Below are positions 20,927 to 23,458 of a DNA stretch of 23,458 bases, one piece after another. Under the pieces are notes generated by a model. That model made no database searches, was not told where the DNA came from, and saw only the letters and a list, made by a program, of their open reading frames with translations. Each line of letters starts with the position of its first letter. Within the stretch, counting starts at the first letter, position 1. Both the position numbers and the translations under genes were made by a program. Source of the DNA: Phycisphaeraceae bacterium (GTDB lineage: Bacteria; Planctomycetota; Phycisphaerae; Phycisphaerales; Zrk34). Where the stretch lies: positions 1 to 23,458 of the forward strand of contig JANQJT010000336.1 of NCBI GenBank assembly GCA_028281485.1, read 5' to 3'.

Positions 20927-22456
20927 TTATCCGCCGGCGGTGCGGTCTTCGATCTGTGTCTTGTAGGAAGGATCGAGGGGCTGACCGGTGGCGGGATCGA
21001 TCTCGACGAAGAGCGGGCCGCCCTTGAACTCGACGGGGCCGGGCTTGTCCTGCAGCCAGCGCTGGTTGGAGATGATCTCCTGTGCGGTGCGGATGCCGGT
21101 GACCTGGCTGCGTCGCTCGGCCATGGAGCCGGGCGTCTGGTACTGCGAGGCGGGATCGCCGTGCTCTTCCTTGAACAGGTGGATGGTCTGGGTGGGGAAG
21201 GCGAACTGCACGCCGAGTCGGTCGGCGAGGCGGATGATGTCGAGGAAGAGGCGTTCGCGTTCGCGCAGCTCGGTGGACCAGTCGGGCACCTCGTGGAAGA
21301 TGTAGATGAGGATGTTCAGGGCGGAGTCGGCGAACTCGTTGAGGTAGACCTGGAAGTAGTCCTTGCGTGTGTAGGGGTGTGTGCGGACGAGCTCGCGGAT
21401 GCCCTCGGTGAAGGCGACGATCTTCTCCGGGGGCGTGTCGTACTGCACGCCGATGTGCGTCTTCCAGCGGCGGTACTTGCGCTGGCCGTAGTTGTCGACG
21501 ACGGCGCGGACGAGGTTGGCGTTGGGGACGGTGACCAGGGAGTTGTAGAAGGTTCGGACGCGTGTGGAGCGGAAGCCGATCTCTTCGACGATGCCCTCGG
21601 TTTCCCCGACGACGACCCAGTCGCCGACGCTGAAGGGGCGATCGATAACGACGGCGACGGAGCCGAAGAAGTTCTCGATCGTGTCGCGCGCCGCCAGGCC
21701 GAAGGCGAGCGAGCCGACGCCGAGCGAGGCCACCAGCGGCGCGATGGGCAGGTTGAGGCTCTGGGCCCCGTAGATCACGCCGAAGAGGATGATGAAGATC
21801 TTGACGGTCTTGCGGAGCAGGGGGTAGACGACGTCGTCGAACTTCGTCTCGGTCTTGGAGGCGCGGGAGATCATGACCTCGGCAAAGAGGTCGGTCAGTC
21901 GCCACGCCGCCCACACGCCGCTGAGCACGGCGAAGACCTGCGCAGCGCCGAGCAGGATGCGCACGGGCAGTTCGGCGGCGTCGAAGTCGAGGATGTTGGT
22001 CTTCAAGACAACCACCCAGAACACGGCCGAGGCGAACAGGCCGAGCGGTCGCACGGCCAACACGATGGACTCACGCTTGGCGTGCCCCTGCTTGGCGGCG
22101 ACGACGCGGTGGATGAAGAGCTTGAGCAGCGTGCGCACGGTGAAGTCGAGCATGACACCGACGAGCACGAGGAAGAACAGGCAGGTCCACTGCCAGTGCT
22201 CGACGCCGAAGGCCCGGCTCTCTTCGCCGCGCATCGACTCGGGCCACAAGTCGCGCAGCCACTGCACACGCGGGAGCACCAGCGAAGAGGCGCCTTCTTT
22301 CTTGGATTCTGCTGCGTCTTCTTGCTTCGATTCCGCGGCGTCTTCGGATTGTTGGACTATCTGTTCAAGCGGGTTGCTGCCCTGGGCGATCGCATCGGTC
22401 GTGGCGATGCCGAGCAGCCCGAGCAGGACAAGGAGGATCAGGGCGAATCGTGTCAT
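20927..22456 (-). CDS. MscS-family mechanosensitive ion channel
   Basis: A 509-residue small-conductance mechanosensitive channel of the inner membrane that opens under osmotic downshock. It has a cleavable-looking signal peptide (residues 1-25), then a charged periplasmic linker with a short duplicated EDAAESK motif (about 38-53). Membrane helices lie at about 92-118, 130-150, 163-190 and 217-232. The pore helix with its Gly/Ala packing (LVASLGVGSLAFGLAARD, 241-258) and the MscS beta-domain signature (DRPFSVGDWV, 272-281) are typical, followed by VPNANL (310-315) and the alpha/beta vestibule. A hydrophilic C-terminal tail of about 90 residues is extra. The start at 22456 fits the signal peptide; TAACAT ends 7 bases before it and no Shine-Dalgarno is seen. 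It could be a longer YbdG/MscM-like form rather than MscS itself. Confidence 0.92.
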   Translation of the reverse strand: MTRFALILLVLLGLLGIATTDAIAQGSNPLEQIVQQSEDAAESKQEDAAESKKEGASSLVLPRVQWLRDLWPESMRGEESRAFGVEHWQWTCLFFLVLVGVMLDFTVRTLLKLFIHRVVAAKQGHAKRESIVLAVRPLGLFASAVFWVVVLKTNILDFDAAELPVRILLGAAQVFAVLSGVWAAWRLTDLFAEVMISRASKTETKFDDVVYPLLRKTVKIFIILFGVIYGAQSLNLPIAPLVASLGVGSLAFGLAARDTIENFFGSVAVVIDRPFSVGDWVVVGETEGIVEEIGFRSTRVRTFYNSLVTVPNANLVRAVVDNYGQRKYRRWKTHIGVQYDTPPEKIVAFTEGIRELVRTHPYTRKDYFQVYLNEFADSALNILIYIFHEVPDWSTELRERERLFLDIIRLADRLGVQFAFPTQTIHLFKEEHGDPASQYQTPGSMAERRSQVTGIRTAQEIISNQRWLQDKPGPVEFKGGPLFVEIDPATGQPLDPSYKTQIEDRTAGG

Positions 22457-22710
22457 GGCCGATATGTTACCCGACCCGCGTCGTGTCGCTAGCCCGGTCG
22501 CCGATGCGCCGCACCGGCAGATGTGCAGTGAATGTCATGAAAAGTCTTACCGATGCGACGTCCCTTGGGTGTACGATAATACCCATGCCTGAGATCGTGG
22601 CAGGGGTGGCAGAATAGGTGTTTTGGGTTTTCCGCAACGCGGCGGACAGAAAAACGACTAAGATATGATGCGTGAATACAGGGTCACGCTAAGCAACAAG
22701 GAGCAGGACC
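22457..22710. other. Divergent region between mscS and the small lipoprotein gene
   Basis: 254 bases with promoter-like elements in both directions. Toward mscS, TAACAT sits 7 bases before its ATG. Toward the lipoprotein, TATGAT (22664-22669) is a good -10 without a clear -35, and GATAAT (22575-22580) is flanked by GGGT/ACCC. No gene supported; a ten-codon frame at 22585-22617 is too short to call. Confidence 0.4.
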
Positions 22711-23001
22711 ATGAAATGGACAGTAGGTTGTGTAGCGGCATTGGCGATGGCGATGTTCGTCGTCGGGTGCGGCAGCGACGAGCCGGTGGACGTGCAGACC
22801 GAAGCCAAGACGTTGATGACCGAGGTCGAGAAGGCGATCAGCGATAAGAAGTTTGACGATGCCGAGGCGTCGATGAAGAAGCTGATGGACACGGTGAAGG
22901 ATGACGAGGCGCTCAAGAAGCAGGCCGAGGACTTGAAGAAGACGCTGGAGGCCGCCAAGAAGGCAGCCGAGGGTGTCGATGTGCCGTCGATCCCGCAGTA
23001 A
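22711..23001 (+). CDS. Small helical lipoprotein
   Basis: A 96-residue predicted lipoprotein: signal core ALAMAMFVVG and lipobox VVGC (Cys20), then Gly-Ser-Asp. Asp shortly after the Cys is compatible with inner-membrane retention, but only position +2 is decisive and it is Gly here. The mature part is one long, highly charged Lys/Glu/Asp-rich amphipathic helix (about residues 30-85) that probably forms a coiled coil, with a short VPSIP tail. I do not recognise a family. The start has a strong Shine-Dalgarno (AAGGAG, 7 bases upstream). It is a single-gene unit with a bidirectional terminator shared with the convergent aconitase gene. Confidence 0.85.
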   Translation: MKWTVGCVAALAMAMFVVGCGSDEPVDVQTEAKTLMTEVEKAISDKKFDDAEASMKKLMDTVKDDEALKKQAEDLKKTLEAAKKAAEGVDVPSIPQ

Positions 23002-23022
23002 TCACTGCAAAGACCCAGTTGT

Positions 23023-23055
23023 AAAAAACCCACGGACAAGCTCCGTGGGTTTTTT
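23023..23055. terminator. Bidirectional terminator between the lipoprotein and acnA genes
   Basis: Stem CCCACGGA (23029-23036) with TCCGTGGG (23042-23049), flanked by six A on the left and six T on the right. It therefore gives a T-run after the hairpin on both strands and serves both convergent genes. Confidence 0.92.
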
Positions 23056-23076
23056 ATTGGGTGAGTGGGTTTGTCG

Positions 23077-23458
23077 TTATGCGCCGGTGACGATGTTGCG
23101 GAGGACGGTGTGGAGGATGCCGCCGTTGCGGTAGTACTCGACCTCGACGGGCGTGTCGATGCGGCAGACGGCATCAAAGCTGACGGTGGTGCCGTCTTCC
23201 TTCGTCGCGGTGACGGTGAGTGTTTGGCGCGGTTCGACGCGGTCGTCGATGGCGATGTCGAAGGTTTCGGTGCCGTCGAGGCCGAGCGACGCGGCGGACT
23301 GGCCTTCGGGGAACTCCAGCGGCAGCACACCCATGCCGACGAGGTTGGAGCGGTGGATGCGCTCGAAGCTCTCGGCGATCACGGCGCGGACGCCGAGCAG
23401 GTACGTGCCCTTGGCGGCCCAGTCGCGGCTGGAGCCCATGCCGTAGTCGCCGCCGGCC
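23077..23458 (-). CDS. acnA: Aconitate hydratase, C-terminal part
   Basis: The C-terminal 126 residues of an aconitase of the AcnA/IRP1 type, which interconverts citrate and isocitrate in the citric acid cycle. The gene enters from the right edge in frame as AGGDYGMGSSRDWAAKG, the swivel-domain motif whose Ser-Arg-Asp contacts the substrate. FERIHRSNLVGMGVLPLEF follows, and it ends with the standard C-terminal helix and strand (DTPVEVEYYRNGGILHTVLR). The [4Fe-4S] cysteines and most of the protein lie outside the window. The ATG at 23439 is an internal Met, not the start. The stop at 23077 is followed by the bidirectional terminator. Confidence 0.96.
   Translation of the reverse strand, partial: AGGDYGMGSSRDWAAKGTYLLGVRAVIAESFERIHRSNLVGMGVLPLEFPEGQSAASLGLDGTETFDIAIDDRVEPRQTLTVTATKEDGTTVSFDAVCRIDTPVEVEYYRNGGILHTVLRNIVTGA

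Noticed and set aside
20894..22492. 532-codon open frame on the plus strand opposite mscS
   Set aside because: Acidic, low-complexity antisense shadow; no ribosome-binding site; mscS is clear on the minus strand.
22585..22617. Ten-codon frame directly after a GATAAT box
   Set aside because: It could be a leader peptide, but there is no ribosome-binding site, no regulatory codon run and no paired terminator to support it.

Overview
The window looks like chromosomal DNA of a planctomycete, most probably class Phycisphaerae. This is an inference from high GC content, two secreted proteins ending in PEP-CTERM sorting tails preceded by dockerin-type calcium-binding repeats (VNPTDLADLTLNWL), an excisionase-type HTH fused ahead of a receiver domain, and many secreted or lipid-anchored proteins. 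I see no phage, transposon, CRISPR array or defence island. Most of the window is core metabolism and housekeeping, with a few lineage-specific surface proteins.

Layout from left to right. Bases 1-1748 hold the 3' part of the ribosome-associated GTPase TypA/BipA. After a 325-base gap comes an exported protein of unknown function (2074-3510) with a strong terminator. On the minus strand are a lipoprotein of unknown function (6091-5330) and a translationally coupled methyltransferase/glycosyltransferase pair (5200-3585). tRNA-Glu(UUC) lies at 6244-6170. On the plus strand, zwf and pgl (6424-8771) form the first two steps of the oxidative pentose-phosphate pathway. pgl runs head-on into recJ and the two share a TTAA stop. 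The minus-strand group is a thiamine-binding-type protein (12675-12376), a stand-alone CBM48-like protein (12248-11904), truD (11782-10556) and recJ (10546-8768). Upstream of it are two paralogous secreted cyclophilin-dockerin-PEP-CTERM genes (13817-12756 and 15122-14049).

The right third contains an HTH-receiver regulator (15517-16095), a 135-base structured segment ending in a strong terminator, and hppA (16468-18936), a membrane pyrophosphatase with the K+-dependent signature. Then come a PilZ protein (19135-19593), a lipoprotein with about six 28-residue repeats (20823-19642), an MscS-type channel (22456-20927), a small helical lipoprotein (22711-23001) and the C-terminal end of aconitase (23458-23077, partial).

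The most interesting points are: (i) the segment after 16095, whose repeated CAGGG/CCCTG and ATGCG/CGCAT elements allow mutually exclusive pairings next to an intrinsic terminator; (ii) divergence of the two secreted cyclophilins, one of which has lost the catalytic Phe-His-Arg; (iii) several genes with a -10-like box 6-8 bases before the ATG and no Shine-Dalgarno, suggesting leaderless transcripts; and (iv) the tandem-repeat lipoprotein. I found no clearly new multi-gene system. All assignments come from reading motifs by eye, with no database search.
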